Shown: positions 35,710 through 46,249 of the stretch, in pieces
Layout of the letters: each line of letters begins with the position of its first letter
Numbering within the stretch: the first letter of the stretch is position 1
NCBI GenBank assembly: GCA_964017045.1
Contig: OZ024798.1
Location: 13,337,630 to 13,401,629, forward strand
Direction of reading: 5' to 3'
Length of the DNA: 64,000 nucleotides
Source: Omphiscola glabra
Lineage: Eukaryota > Mollusca > Gastropoda > Lymnaeidae
Position numbers and translations under genes: made by a program
Notes under the pieces: generated by a model
What the model saw: the letters and a program-made list of their open reading frames with translations, nothing else
What the model was told of the DNA's origin: nothing
The model's database searches: none

Positions 35710-35880
35710 CTGAAGTGACCCATCCTGCTGGGACCATAACTTGATTAGGCGTTTGTTGATAGAACGATCATTGGTTCAAACCACAAGCCTAATGCTTTGT
35801 TGACGCGGTAACAACTCATGCCATTACGACCCGCTAGAGTACACAGACATCGCATCTTTGTGCTAGTGTTTAGCTATTTA
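35710..35880 (-). promoter_or_regulatory. Conserved upstream block of gene C (promoter or 5' UTR candidate)
   Basis: About 300-470 bp upstream of exon 1 and colinear with 15060-15240 upstream of gene B (gatagaa, caagcctaatgct, tgttgacg, tcatgccatta). Conservation outside exons after duplication suggests a promoter, untranslated exon, or simply a recent shared origin. Confidence 0.45.
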
Positions 35881-36149
35881 AACAAAGCCATCTATGTTTC
35901 AGTCCACTGAAATCACAGAGTGCATGTGTTTGAATAGCGGACAAGCGAACTATTGCTGGAACTAACCAGCAATCAATGTATTAGCATTACATTTGAAAAC
36001 CAAACAGTTGATATTTACTTTATAAATGATAAGCTGAGATGTTTTCCAATGAAGAAATAAATCCCAAACGTTTCAACGAAACGTAAATGTAGGAAGAATT
36101 ACATTCTACTCACGTCTGCACTGATGTTAAACTCATTTTGTTAAAGTGG

Positions 36150-37150
36150 AAGTTTTTGCAACATACTCTAGTGCTTATAATTAGTTTCAATCAAATAGTT
36201 CCATAAATCTTTTCAAGCCATTTCCTTTCGAAAGCCATCTTACTTCAGTGTGAGGTAAAATTCTGTACATAGTCTGCATTTTGTTCTTCACAAAATAATT
36301 TTAAGAGAAGTTCGCATTTGGCATTAGCTTTAATAGCATTGATACATTTTTAAACTAAATTTAGTACTTCATTTAGAATAGGCGAAAAGTTTTTAGCTAC
36401 TACGTTTTTCCTATGAATAACACAATGCACAAGTAAGATTTCTGGATCCTCATCTTTCATCAGTTTTAAACAGCCATTTTTCTTGCCCATCATATTAGTA
36501 GCACCAACAGAAGCACAATATATTATGTTTTTCATTGGTATATTATTGAGATCTATGTAATTTTAGCTATATATATATATATATATATATCTTTGTCGGT
36601 AGTGTTGCTTTCTAATGAATTACAGCAAAATACCCTTTATCAATATATCTTACTTATGCTATCAATACAGCTCCACTGTCTCTCAAAGTTGATTCATCAA
36701 TGTGCACTAAGAATTTTCTCGTTTTCAGCTTTTCAATAAGTTTTATTTCACTATCGTCACTCATTTCGGCTATTCGTCTGCTAACAGTATTGTTACTGAG
36801 TGGCATAGCTTTCACGTCTTTGTCATCTTTTTCCAGAACCGTTTTACGAAATGTTGATATTGATGATTTGATTTAATTCGCTCATATAGTATGATTTTTC
36901 CAAGATTTAGCGATGAGTAAAGAAATTTCATAACTACTCTCAAGAGTACGATTGACAGTTGCAGCATGAACAGTAAATAGAGACTTCAATGATGCTCTTT
37001 TTTCAATATACTAGTTAAATCATAGTAGATGGTTGGTTTTAAAATTCTAGGCAGCTCATTTTCCAATTTACCCTTAAACAATAAAATAGCCCCCTGTTGG
37101 GCGTGGGACCCACTTTGGGAAACACCATCGTAGACTGTAGCAATAGCTTT
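36150..37150 (-). pseudogene. Decayed hAT-superfamily transposase (ZBED5/SCAND3-like)
   Basis: On the minus strand, fragments in order include VLEKDDKDVKAMPLSNNTVS, R-R-I-A-E-M-S-D-D, FLVHIDESTLRDSGAVLIA, then MMGKKNGCLKLMKDEDPE and LVHCVIHRKNVVAKNFSPIL. These are recognisable from the ZBED5/SCAND3-type domesticated and transposon hAT proteins. Stops and a (TA)n insertion (about 36568-36590) break the frame. A second decayed copy is at 60350-62685 on the plus strand. An end motif ACTTTGGGAAACAC lies near 37113. Confidence 0.75.
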
Positions 37151-37687
37151 TTGTTTTAGCAACCCATTTGGCCGTCAAGTGACTGTAATGTTAACAATTC
37201 CAAAAATACTTGAACGCTCTATTGTATAACCAGCTGGACACCCGTGCTTAAATATAGTTGGAAGTAGTTTTAATGGTCTTGTCTTTCCACGATTCAAAAA
37301 ATGATGCTGAGACTTAGTAGTTCATTTAATCCATTGCAGACAGTTAAAAGTCTACACTTGAACGTTTTTATTGTCCCGCAATGCAGACTTTGACTGGAAA
37401 CTTAAACGAAAAGTGTTGGTGGAATCATAGAAATTCTGGGTAATAAGAGTATTTCTTCCGCACCACAGACTGTGAAGATGGCGACTTCGATGACATTTCT
37501 AGAATGTCTAACATTGCTTAACTAAATAACGCTTAAAAACAACAATACAAATGAGGGAATAAAAGAGTTGGACAGAACCTTTCAGGACATCTGGTGAAGT
37601 AAATGCATTACAAGTGGAACGATTATGCCAATGAAGGATCTGCTACTGAGAACTGGCTGGGCTATTGTGGCCATTTTGCTATTAAAG

Positions 37688-37908
37688 TGACTGTGCCATA
37701 GTGGCGACTGTGCTACAGTGCCGAGTTTGCTATAGTCGCGACTGTGCTACAGTGCCGACCTTGCTATAGTGGCGACTGCGCTACAGTGCCGACCTTGCTA
37801 TAGTGGTGACTGCGCTACAGTGCCGACCTTGCTATAGTGGCGACTGCGCTACAGTGCCGACCTTGCTATAGTGGCGACTGTGCTACAGTGCCAACTTTGC
37901 TACAATGG
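37688..37908. repeat. 34-bp minisatellite
   Basis: Six to seven units of ctacagtgccgaccttgcta plus tagtggcgactgcg. Confidence 0.93.
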
Positions 37909-37909
37909 C

Positions 37910-40010
37910 TAAAGATTAGTTTTACTTCAAATTAGTTAATTGGTAAGCCGCTTTCAATATTATTATTTTCTGAGACCTCATTTTCCTGAATGTTTGTCAG
38001 CAATTGAGGCATACATCAGCCCGTACTGTATGTTAATAAAGTGTAGGTAAATAGGAAAAAAAATGAAAAGAGCAAACATAAGTCTTCACAATTGTTACAC
38101 CTCAGTTTGATGCATATCGTAATTTGTGCCGTTGAGAAACAGGACTGACCAGGGAAAAGTGGAGCCAATTGAAAATCTAAACCTGAAAATCATATTAAAA
38201 AATATCAAATTATTATTATTATTATTATTTTAGCAATCAGTTGATATGTTTAAATTTTTTCCAAAGTTTCATAACTAAGATAATTCGTAGCTACTCTTAA
38301 AAAGCAAGTTGTTTTCACATTGTAATGAAGATGTTCTATGTCCTCGATTTGTAAGAGCCTATATCCCCGGTATACTACTCTACGGTTTTGCTTTAGCAAT
38401 AGGAAACTGTTAATGTTTTCGTATTTGATCTTGAAAAACTACGGTATAATAGATTTAAGCTTAGAGTCGCGCTTTGCTGAAAAACATTTGGAAACATACA
38501 TGTTCAATTCCTTTGTTGTTCCATATCTCTTGAACTGTAAAATAAACATTTAAATTAAGTGTATCATTTTTAAATGAAAACAAATTTGCTCTTTTGTAAA
38601 TATTTTTCATGGAGTCAGCACTGAAATGAGAAAGTGGAAAAAAATGCTTTTGAAAATAATTATTAGAGTTTTGGACTGCGTTAAAGCTTCAAAATAGATT
38701 AAATGAACACGAGCAATTTGCGTCAATAAAATGATTATTAAAGCTGAAAATATGTTGTTTTTTGACACACATTTTTCGTGTCTAGTTAATCTCTTTTGAA
38801 AATAAAAAATGACCATCACAATATCTAATGTCTGATTTTAATTAATCTCATTTTGATGTAATATAAATGTGACAATGTATAAAAAAAAAAAACTATTTCA
38901 TATTCACACGTTTCAGAATATTCCTCTTATTATGGCACACTTGTTCCCATACAAAAGTCACTTGGCGGTAACTTGAATCTGGAGATATGTAGTTCGAGGA
39001 TTAAATTTCTGTCTTGAAATTAAATGCAATTAGCCGTTATCATTTACGAAACAATGTCATTCCGTGGCTAGTCTCTAAAACCTTGCCAAATATTGAATAA
39101 AATTACTATAAAAACATTGTTATGATCCTTCTATGTGGTGTGTGCAATGAACATAAAACGTTTTCTCAGTTTGTCAGAATGCTGAAATAGAGCACTTTAA
39201 GTTCTATTCATGCATTTAGGAAATATGAATCTTTATGAAGACGTCTTATACTTATATACAAAGGCCTTGCAAATAATTCGTCCTATGCTAACTCGTGAAG
39301 ATTCACACTTGACATATAATTAATTTTTGGAAGTCACATATATTATTTTGTTGTTGTATAAGCATTGACCACTAAGTTGATGCACCATATATGCACGTCA
39401 TTTAGTATATTAGGGTTCGATGTTATGGCTGGACATTAGGGTCAATGTAATGTTTGGACATAGGGGTCGAGTCAATGGCCAACAACATCTCTCTGTAAAT
39501 TTTCCTTTCATTCCAGTAAACTTCGAAATATTGACAGAAAGTATTTATTGATATGATCTATATCTTCTTTTTTATATTTGGTAATTTTTCTGCAATAGGC
39601 ATGTATTGACTGAAGTTTACTGATGAATGGAAACTTGCATGTCGGGTAACGTCTGGCGTCGGCAAGTCAGTCTAGGCAGTTTACATTGATGGACTTGAAT
39701 TCCAAATAATGTAGAGGAAGGATATAATCTGGTAATTACTTCGATTTATTTTCAGAACGTTTTTTTCTTTCTTTCAGATATAATGAATTTAAACTCTGTA
39801 TGCACTTATATTAAAGTAATAAATATTTATTTTTTAAACGTATGCATAAGAAATAGGGGCAATAAAATAAAAGAATTGACGTAGAGTCTCTTGAAAATGA
39901 AACTTAACTAAAAGAAACGAAAGCAATTTTAAATTCGGCAGACTCCAGAAAAAGTTGTATATATTAAGCAATTTGTTTTGGTCTAAATGTTCTCCAAGAT
40001 ATAAATAAGA
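37910..40010. other. No gene recognised
   Basis: AT-rich sequence with an (ATT)n tract near 38212-38230 and scattered short open frames of low complexity. I see no splice-supported exon. Confidence 0.5.
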
Positions 40011-40108
40011 CCTATTTATTTTATGTCCTTAAAGAGCATTTGTTTTAATATTTTAAACAATCTTCAGTTGATTTGGTAGCTTGGGAAAGATCTACCTTGC
40101 GGAAGTAA

Positions 40109-41166
40109 TTACGGAAACAAAGAACTTTTCGACAACTCGGGCAAAATTAGGCTGGTAAAATGTGTGAAGACGTCGTCTTCTCCGCAAGAAAGTCCAGCAT
40201 CACGAGCTTGTTTGATACTGACAAAATGGTGTCCAGCCATTGGAAAATTATGGATGAAGATGTCTATGGTCATTATTTTAGCATAGATGGACACGGCAAA
40301 GAAGGACACAGTAGATGATGACTCTTCACGAACACCCTGCACAGCACCTATAAAAAAAACCGGGGACATTTTGCCGTACTTGACAGCCAGCAGGGCGTAA
40401 GGGTAGGTTTCTGGAGGTCCAATACGTGCCGCTCGACTGTGATGTTCAGTGACAGAGAGGCAGGTACTGGTCTGATAGCGTAGGTGTTGATGTGACATTA
40501 TCCCAAGCTTTTGGAATTTTAGTTAAATACGCCTAGATCCTAAGATGTGTACCGTAAACGATCGTCATGTATAATACAGTGATTAAACAACGTTTGTTTT
40601 TAAAGAATTGAAGGAAAATTATACAAAGAAATAAACTTAAAATAAACTTTTCAAAAATGACAATAAAACACAGTTTACTGTATTGAGGTAATAATTAATT
40701 TCACACATTCAAAAGTATTGTTTTGTCAACTCATGAAGTAATTATAACACTATCTTAGCAACGTATTTCTTGTTTTTAACTTTGATTTTTAAAAAATAAA
40801 TTATTGTTGCTCCAAGGAAATCTTTTTTTATTACAAAACGAATTCACCAAGAATGTATTCAAAAGTTAAATGAACATTTTAAAACGGCTTTTAGAAATGA
40901 ATACAATTTAAAATCCAATTTTTTTTTACATAAAGAACAATCATATTATTAAAATAATTACATCTTTTAATAAGTGATTTGTGTGGCGGTAATTGGCGTG
41001 GTGCCTTTTTTGTTGTTGAGATGTTTGCTATTTATTTCCCAGCCTATCTACTTTATTTTAAATATTTATCACTCATATATTTATCCGGGAGATCATTATT
41101 AATGCAGACTTTTTTTTTTACAACAAGATCAAATTAATAAAATACCTTACCGACGATGTCGGACAT
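40109..41166 (-). CDS. Probable two-exon gene, 84-residue unknown protein
   Basis: Exon 1 is 41166-41151: ATG in an A-rich context, five codons (M-S-D-I-V) and one base, then gtaagg; an in-frame TGA precedes the ATG. Exon 2 is 40347-40109: a T-rich tract ending tatag, then GT completing glycine, 78 codons and TAA. Phase 1 matches on both sides and the lengths (16 + 239) give exactly 84 codons plus stop. AATAAA lies at 40020-40015 about 90 bp after the stop. The protein has a hydrophobic centre (VSFFAVSIYAKIMTIDIFI) and the motif AGLSCGEDDVFTHF. I do not recognise a family. The same frame stays open upstream of exon 2 (to 40498), so a longer first exon is an alternative. Confidence 0.5.
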
Positions 41167-41649
41167 TTTTCAACAGGCGGTTAAATTTATTGGTAGACTT
41201 TTCATTGGTACGGCTAATTTACGGAGTAAATTGATTATCAGCCAAGTATCAGAATACAACTTTGTTTTTAAAGGACTGCTTAACTTCCTCCGAAATTCAC
41301 TAAAGTTTTTGTTAAATAAAAATCATACAATTATAGTATAAAGCTTTATCCAACTGATTAGACGCCATTACACCTATAGGAGATCATTAATAAATAAAAT
41401 CTCAAAAAAAGCAACAAAAATTTTCCTTGGGCTTGTGGGAGACAGACAAGACCCACATTTACAATCTGGAAATGCCTCACTATTTTTTTTTACGCCATGT
41501 CGTTTCTTGATGAATGGCAATCAAATGACAAATGTTTCGTATCAAATGTGTGGGCACCTGCTGCTCTTGGCTCAGGAATTCGGAATGGATAAAGCATTGG
41601 CCGACTTCCACCTCCAGACTTTACGTTAAAGCGTTTAAGCCTAAAACCT

Positions 41650-41975
41650 TTCTTTACTATTGACTGATTGACTGGATATTTATATATAGCGCTGGTATCC
41701 ATGCTACTTTAGCATGCTCACTGCTGGTATCCATGCTACTTTAGCATGCTCACTGCGCTCTGGTTTTTTAAAAATCGATTTAAACAAAAAAGTCTTTAAA
41801 TGTTTCTTAAATGACTTTTTTTTTATCCTTTTCAAAACTCCCCAAAGATTGAGGCAAAGTATTCCACAATTTTGGCGCTATCGCTTCAAAAGAGCGAATA
41901 CCATAAAACTGTATTCTGTGTTCACCCAAACTATACTTAGCGGACATCTGTACACGCAAGCGTTGTGTAAGAGCT
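41650..41975 (-). pseudogene. Non-LTR retrotransposon C-terminal remnant
   Basis: Minus-strand frame reads YGIRSFEAIAPKLWNTLPQS, the conserved C-terminal tail of CR1/Jockey-like reverse transcriptases, followed by a frameshifted K-T-F-L-F-K-type end. The adjacent plus-strand motif gattgactggatatttata and a 30-bp duplicated block (near 41693-41750) belong to its 3' side. Confidence 0.65.
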
Positions 41976-42666
41976 GATTGGTTTCAATAGCCATTTACTT
42001 GTATAGGTTTATTGTGTTTCCGAATTACACAACAAATAAAAAAAAAATAGAAACACCAACATTCAAAGCGATAACGGATGCTGATAGCTTTTGTTTACCA
42101 TAGTAACGGATATTTTCACGATAGCTTAAAATGTAAATGTATAATGCTCACGTACATAAGGGGGATTCCCGATGAATTCCTTTATTTAAAGCTATTTTCA
42201 ACAATCACAGCTGCCAGATTTTTTTAAGCATGTTGAATTATGACATTAGAAACTGACATATTCAGACATGGCTAAACACTGTGGGAGACAGACAATTCTT
42301 TTTTTGTCAATTCTGTTACGTTTAATAGCTTTTATGGGATACATTTGGGTATCCTGTAACTGTTTGGCAACAATTGTTTCGATATGATTCACATTCTTTC
42401 TTAACAAAAAAATGTAGGATTTAGAATTCAGTTTTGAGACCCGTAGTTAAAAATTTCCATTCAGTCAATGCTGTTATTAAAATTTTAAATTTATCAGTGA
42501 CGCTTATTTTAGGGGCCCCACATCTTAATTGACGTGAACAACATAACCGATCTATTAGACACAATTAAAATACATTAGTCAGTGCTTTGGTCTATCGCAA
42601 TATGTGATTATATTAAATCATCAAAAGTATTTTACACACATATATTTAATTAATCTGATTACACAG

Positions 42667-42830
42667 ATATGTGACTGGAAAGAAAATCCAAATTGTATCC
42701 CTGATTACAACGAGATATTTGCCTCACATCCACCATCCTTCGTCATATCCACCACCCTTTCTTATAACACCCCAGCTACCATCACTGCTAACCGTACCAC
42801 GCAGTCCTTGCTTTTCTATGGTAATCTTCG
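42667..42830 (+). CDS. Orphan exon resembling the end of a chitin-binding (ChtBD2) domain
   Basis: After the acceptor acacag at 42666 the frame reads ICDWKENPNC, the typical C-terminal signature of type-2 chitin-binding (peritrophin-A) domains, then a Pro/Ser/Thr-rich stretch like the linkers of chitinases and peritrophins, ending before gtaatc at 42831. No partner exon with the remaining cysteines was found nearby, so this may be an isolated exon of a larger gene or a pseudogene. Confidence 0.35.
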
Positions 42831-43055
42831 ATTTCCCTCTTATCTTATCTTATTTTAATTAATTAATTAATTTCTAACTTTTTAGCATGTCCTGTTAATC
42901 TAATATGCAAAATTCCACACTTCCTACCACTTACTGTCAGCTATTTATCTACAAGCCGAGTTCGTCTGCTTCTGTATTTTTGCTTCTTGGCCGAGATGTC
43001 CACTTGTTTTCTCCTTCTTCAGGTCTTCATCTTTCAAGTGTATATTTCTTACAAT

Positions 43056-43740
43056 ATTTCAAAAGAGTTATTAAGTCTTGTAATCGCCTGGGTAATAGGA
43101 AAAACAATATGAGCAGAAACTCACCCCTGGCCCCACTGATGAAACAGCAGACTCCAAGTAAGATCGGAATTTCCTGCTATGCAATGGCCTGCTGTTCGTT
43201 GCTCAACCTGTCCTCTGACGCACAGGATATTTTTTTATATTTGTGTATATGTGCGAGCATTTTAGAAAGAAAACATGAATACCCCATCAATTTGGTGGGG
43301 CCGGAGGTGAGTTTCTGCCGGGCCTCATATTTTACTGAAGGATTTAGATTTCAGATACTTTGAAAAAACCCACCTAGCTTCTCAACCAGTGGCAACAGTT
43401 GGGGGCTTGTTAGGGACAAAAAAAGGTCGTTTTTTTCCATCACTTTCCTTTTTGTTTGACACAGTTTTGTTATAGGTGAACTAAATTACTTGCAATAAAT
43501 TTTTCTTAATGTCTTAAAAAATTGATTAATTTAATAATTGGTACAAAAATAATTCTATACCATTATGTCGTATCCATGATTCGTTTTGGGCAAAGAAAAG
43601 TAATCATTTTGGAGTACTGTGACGAAATTGATAACCGATTCCAAATTTTTGCTGTTACAAGTTGTATTTATTGAACAAAGAAAAGCAATATTGTTTTTCC
43701 GATTTCCCAGGCGATTACAAGACTTAATAACTCTTTTGAA
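43056..43740. repeat. Nested inverted repeats (foldback structure)
   Basis: Outer arms 43056-43106 and about 43689-43740 are reverse complements (caaaagagttattaagtctt ... ), and inner arms about 43108-43140 and 43285-43320 are too (gcagaaactcac, ggccccac). Possibly two MITEs, one inserted beside the arm of the other. The 152-codon open frame at 42905-43363 crosses these arms and is not taken as a gene. Confidence 0.7.
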
Positions 43741-44590
43741 CTAGGAGGAAAGCAATTGGGTTGCCATCTTACAATTGGTAAATGAGTGTTTGATGAACTT
43801 ATAATTTCATTTTTAGAATGGCTTCATTCGTGCAAATAATAATACTTGTCCTTTCATTATCTAAGTGTTTTTTTTACCTTTTAAATTAAGTAGGTTTGAA
43901 TCTTAGTTACGCCAAGGAACTCTATGCATGGCTCTAATTCATTATATTCGATTAATCATAGTAATCATTAGAACATTTGCTTTTACTGTTTCAGGCATCT
44001 TCCAAACAACGGGTTGACATAATATCTACTCATTCTTGTTAGATTAAAAAAAAAAAAGTATGTTAGATATTTTAAACAAATGGATCGTTGTTAGTGAAGA
44101 GAAGTAAAAATATTTAAATTTCTAAGACACCATTGTGAGGGATGTGGCTGGTGTTTATGGATGGATCAGTGCAGTCTTTTAACAGAAACAATGAAATAAA
44201 TTCTAGCCCACTTTTGCGCAAATTATATTTTGGAATATATTCATAAATAGTATGTGTTCAGTGCCAGATTTTTCATAAAAACATATTTAGCCCATGCTTA
44301 GTTGACCTGGGTCTGTTAGGGGCTCCGCCAAAAGTGATCCAATTTTTGTTGTTGTTATGATTTGATCCATAACGTACACGAAACAATACAGTGTACAGTA
44401 CTGATAAGCATCTCTGACATCTCCATTTTCAAAAGTCATATAAAGTGTGTGTTTTTTCTAGGGGATGGTAGAGGAAAAAACAAAACTCACAACATTTTCT
44501 AAGACTGCAACCATCAAAGAGAGGATTCTAAGGGCCTGTTATCTTTTGTTCAACAGCGGGGATGAAAAGGATACAAAAGTCCAGCTAATT

Positions 44591-44783
44591 CAGCGGTTCT
44601 CAATCTGTGGGTCGTGACCCCTTTGGGGGTCGAACGACACTTTCCTAGGGTCGCCTAAGACCATCAGGAAAACATACATTCTATAGTTATGAAGAGCAAC
44701 TAAAATAATTTTAGCTTTGGGGGTCGCCAAAACATGAGGAACTATATTCAGGGTCACGGCATTAGGAAGGTTGAGAACCACTG
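44591..44783. mobile_element. SPIN-like non-autonomous hAT transposon, intact, with 8-bp TSD
   Basis: Terminal inverted repeats CAGCGGTTCTCAA and TTGAGAACCACTG differ by one base and are flanked by perfect 8-bp duplications agctaatt (44583-44590 and 44784-44791), the hAT hallmark. The interior (gtgggtcgtgacccctttgg, gtcgcctaagaccatc, attttagctttgggggtcgcc) matches my recollection of the SPIN (Space Invader) MITE family. The 193-bp length and intact ends indicate a fairly young insertion. No transposase is present. Confidence 0.85.
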
Positions 44784-44964
44784 AGCTAATTGGTTCATTG
44801 AACAAGCAAAAAAAAATGTGATTACATTTCTTAAATTCTCTATCGTGAAATGATGCCTGAAGCTAATTAATTAAAACTTCATTAATTTATAAAAATGGGC
44901 TCTTATAGAAACCACTAAATGCCTAAAAATAGACTTAACCGGCATACGTAAAATATATTCAGCT

Positions 44965-45395
44965 AGGCAGGTATAATGCATGGTAGGTTGCTGATAATGA
45001 CTGTACAATGGGTAGTATCTAGGTGCTGCTGACTGCAATGGGTTATGTCTAGGTGCTAATGATTTTAATATGTGGTACCTAGGAGCTGATTGTAATTTAT
45101 GGTATCTGGGTGGTAATGATTGTAATGTGTGGTATCTAAGTGATAATGATTGTAATGGGTGGTATAAAGGTGCTGAAGACTGTAATAGGTGGACTCCAAA
45201 TGCTGATTTCTGAAATGGGTTGTATCTGTATGTTAATTAATGTAATGGGTGGTATCTAGTTGCTAATGATTGTAACGAGTGGTATCTAAGTGCTAATGAT
45301 TTTCATGAGTGATATCTAGGTGCTAATGGTTGTCATTGGTGGAATTTAGGTGGTAATGATTGTAATTTGGGGGGGGGGGATATCTGGTTGCTAAT
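44965..45395. repeat. About 30-bp degenerate minisatellite related to the 54.5-kb array
   Basis: About 13 diverged units of ggtatctaggtgctaatgat plus tgtaatgggt. Shares gtgataatga.tgta and ggtggtatct with the 64-bp array at 54465-56735. Confidence 0.8.
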
Positions 45396-45404
45396 TGTTT
45401 TTAA

Positions 45405-45550
45405 GATAAGATAAGATTCTTTTTATTGATCCGTAGAAATGGAAACGTTTTTTGATTGCATTGTACATACACATTTTCAGCAAATACATAAATAAATATT
45501 TTAATATAGTCACATTTTTTTCAAATAAAACAATTTAAACACAAGACATC
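45405..45550 (-). mobile_element. Retrotransposon 3' UTR fragment, copy 2, with (taaga)n tail
   Basis: Begins with three taaga repeats then ttctttttattgatcc, and matches 33140-33300 through aacaatttaaacacaagac. Confidence 0.55.
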
Positions 45551-46249
45551 TACGTTAAATTATTACTCCACTGAAAGTAAACAGCCCTTCAGCGAAAATC
45601 AACAAGTGTTGGAATTTAAATGTGTGAACATTTTTTTTGCTCACCCAAATGTGTTCAATATAAAAAAGAAAATTAATAAAATTTACACCAATCAATAAAA
45701 GGGGACCGAACGTATGATATGGTATACAGCATGTATTGTCAACCAGGCTAGACTTTATAACAAGTCACCCAATTTTAATTTTTATAGACTTACTTTTAAC
45801 AGTGTTTTTTTTTTTTTTTGTACTCCTGTTGTATCCTACTTTTGTACCAACAAAATAGACTTAAAACACCACCAATGTATAAATTAATTTAATTAATCGT
45901 TTGTCGCGTGTACGACTTGGTCTTAAACATAAATATTTAAATAAAATCTACACTTGCTATTCGCTACATCATAATTTGTACGTGACTGGTCGGTAAGCGA
46001 AGTGAAAGGGGGGTAATTTACTTTAAGTTTGTAAAATAATTGTAAACTGAGTTATCCATTAAAACGTTTTAACAAAAAAAATTATCTTGTATTATCTATT
46101 GAAGGATACCCCCCATCCCCACCCCAACCAAGAGATTACATAGATCACCCCGGGGGGGGGGGGGTTATTTTCGATTTGAGAAACTTTCGGAATTAAAATT
46201 ACTTTCTCTTCCGTCAACTATAGCAATTATTTTAGACACATAATCTTTT

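Noticed and set aside
42905..43363. 152-codon plus-strand open frame
   Set aside because: It runs across both nested inverted repeats and shows no recognisable domain.
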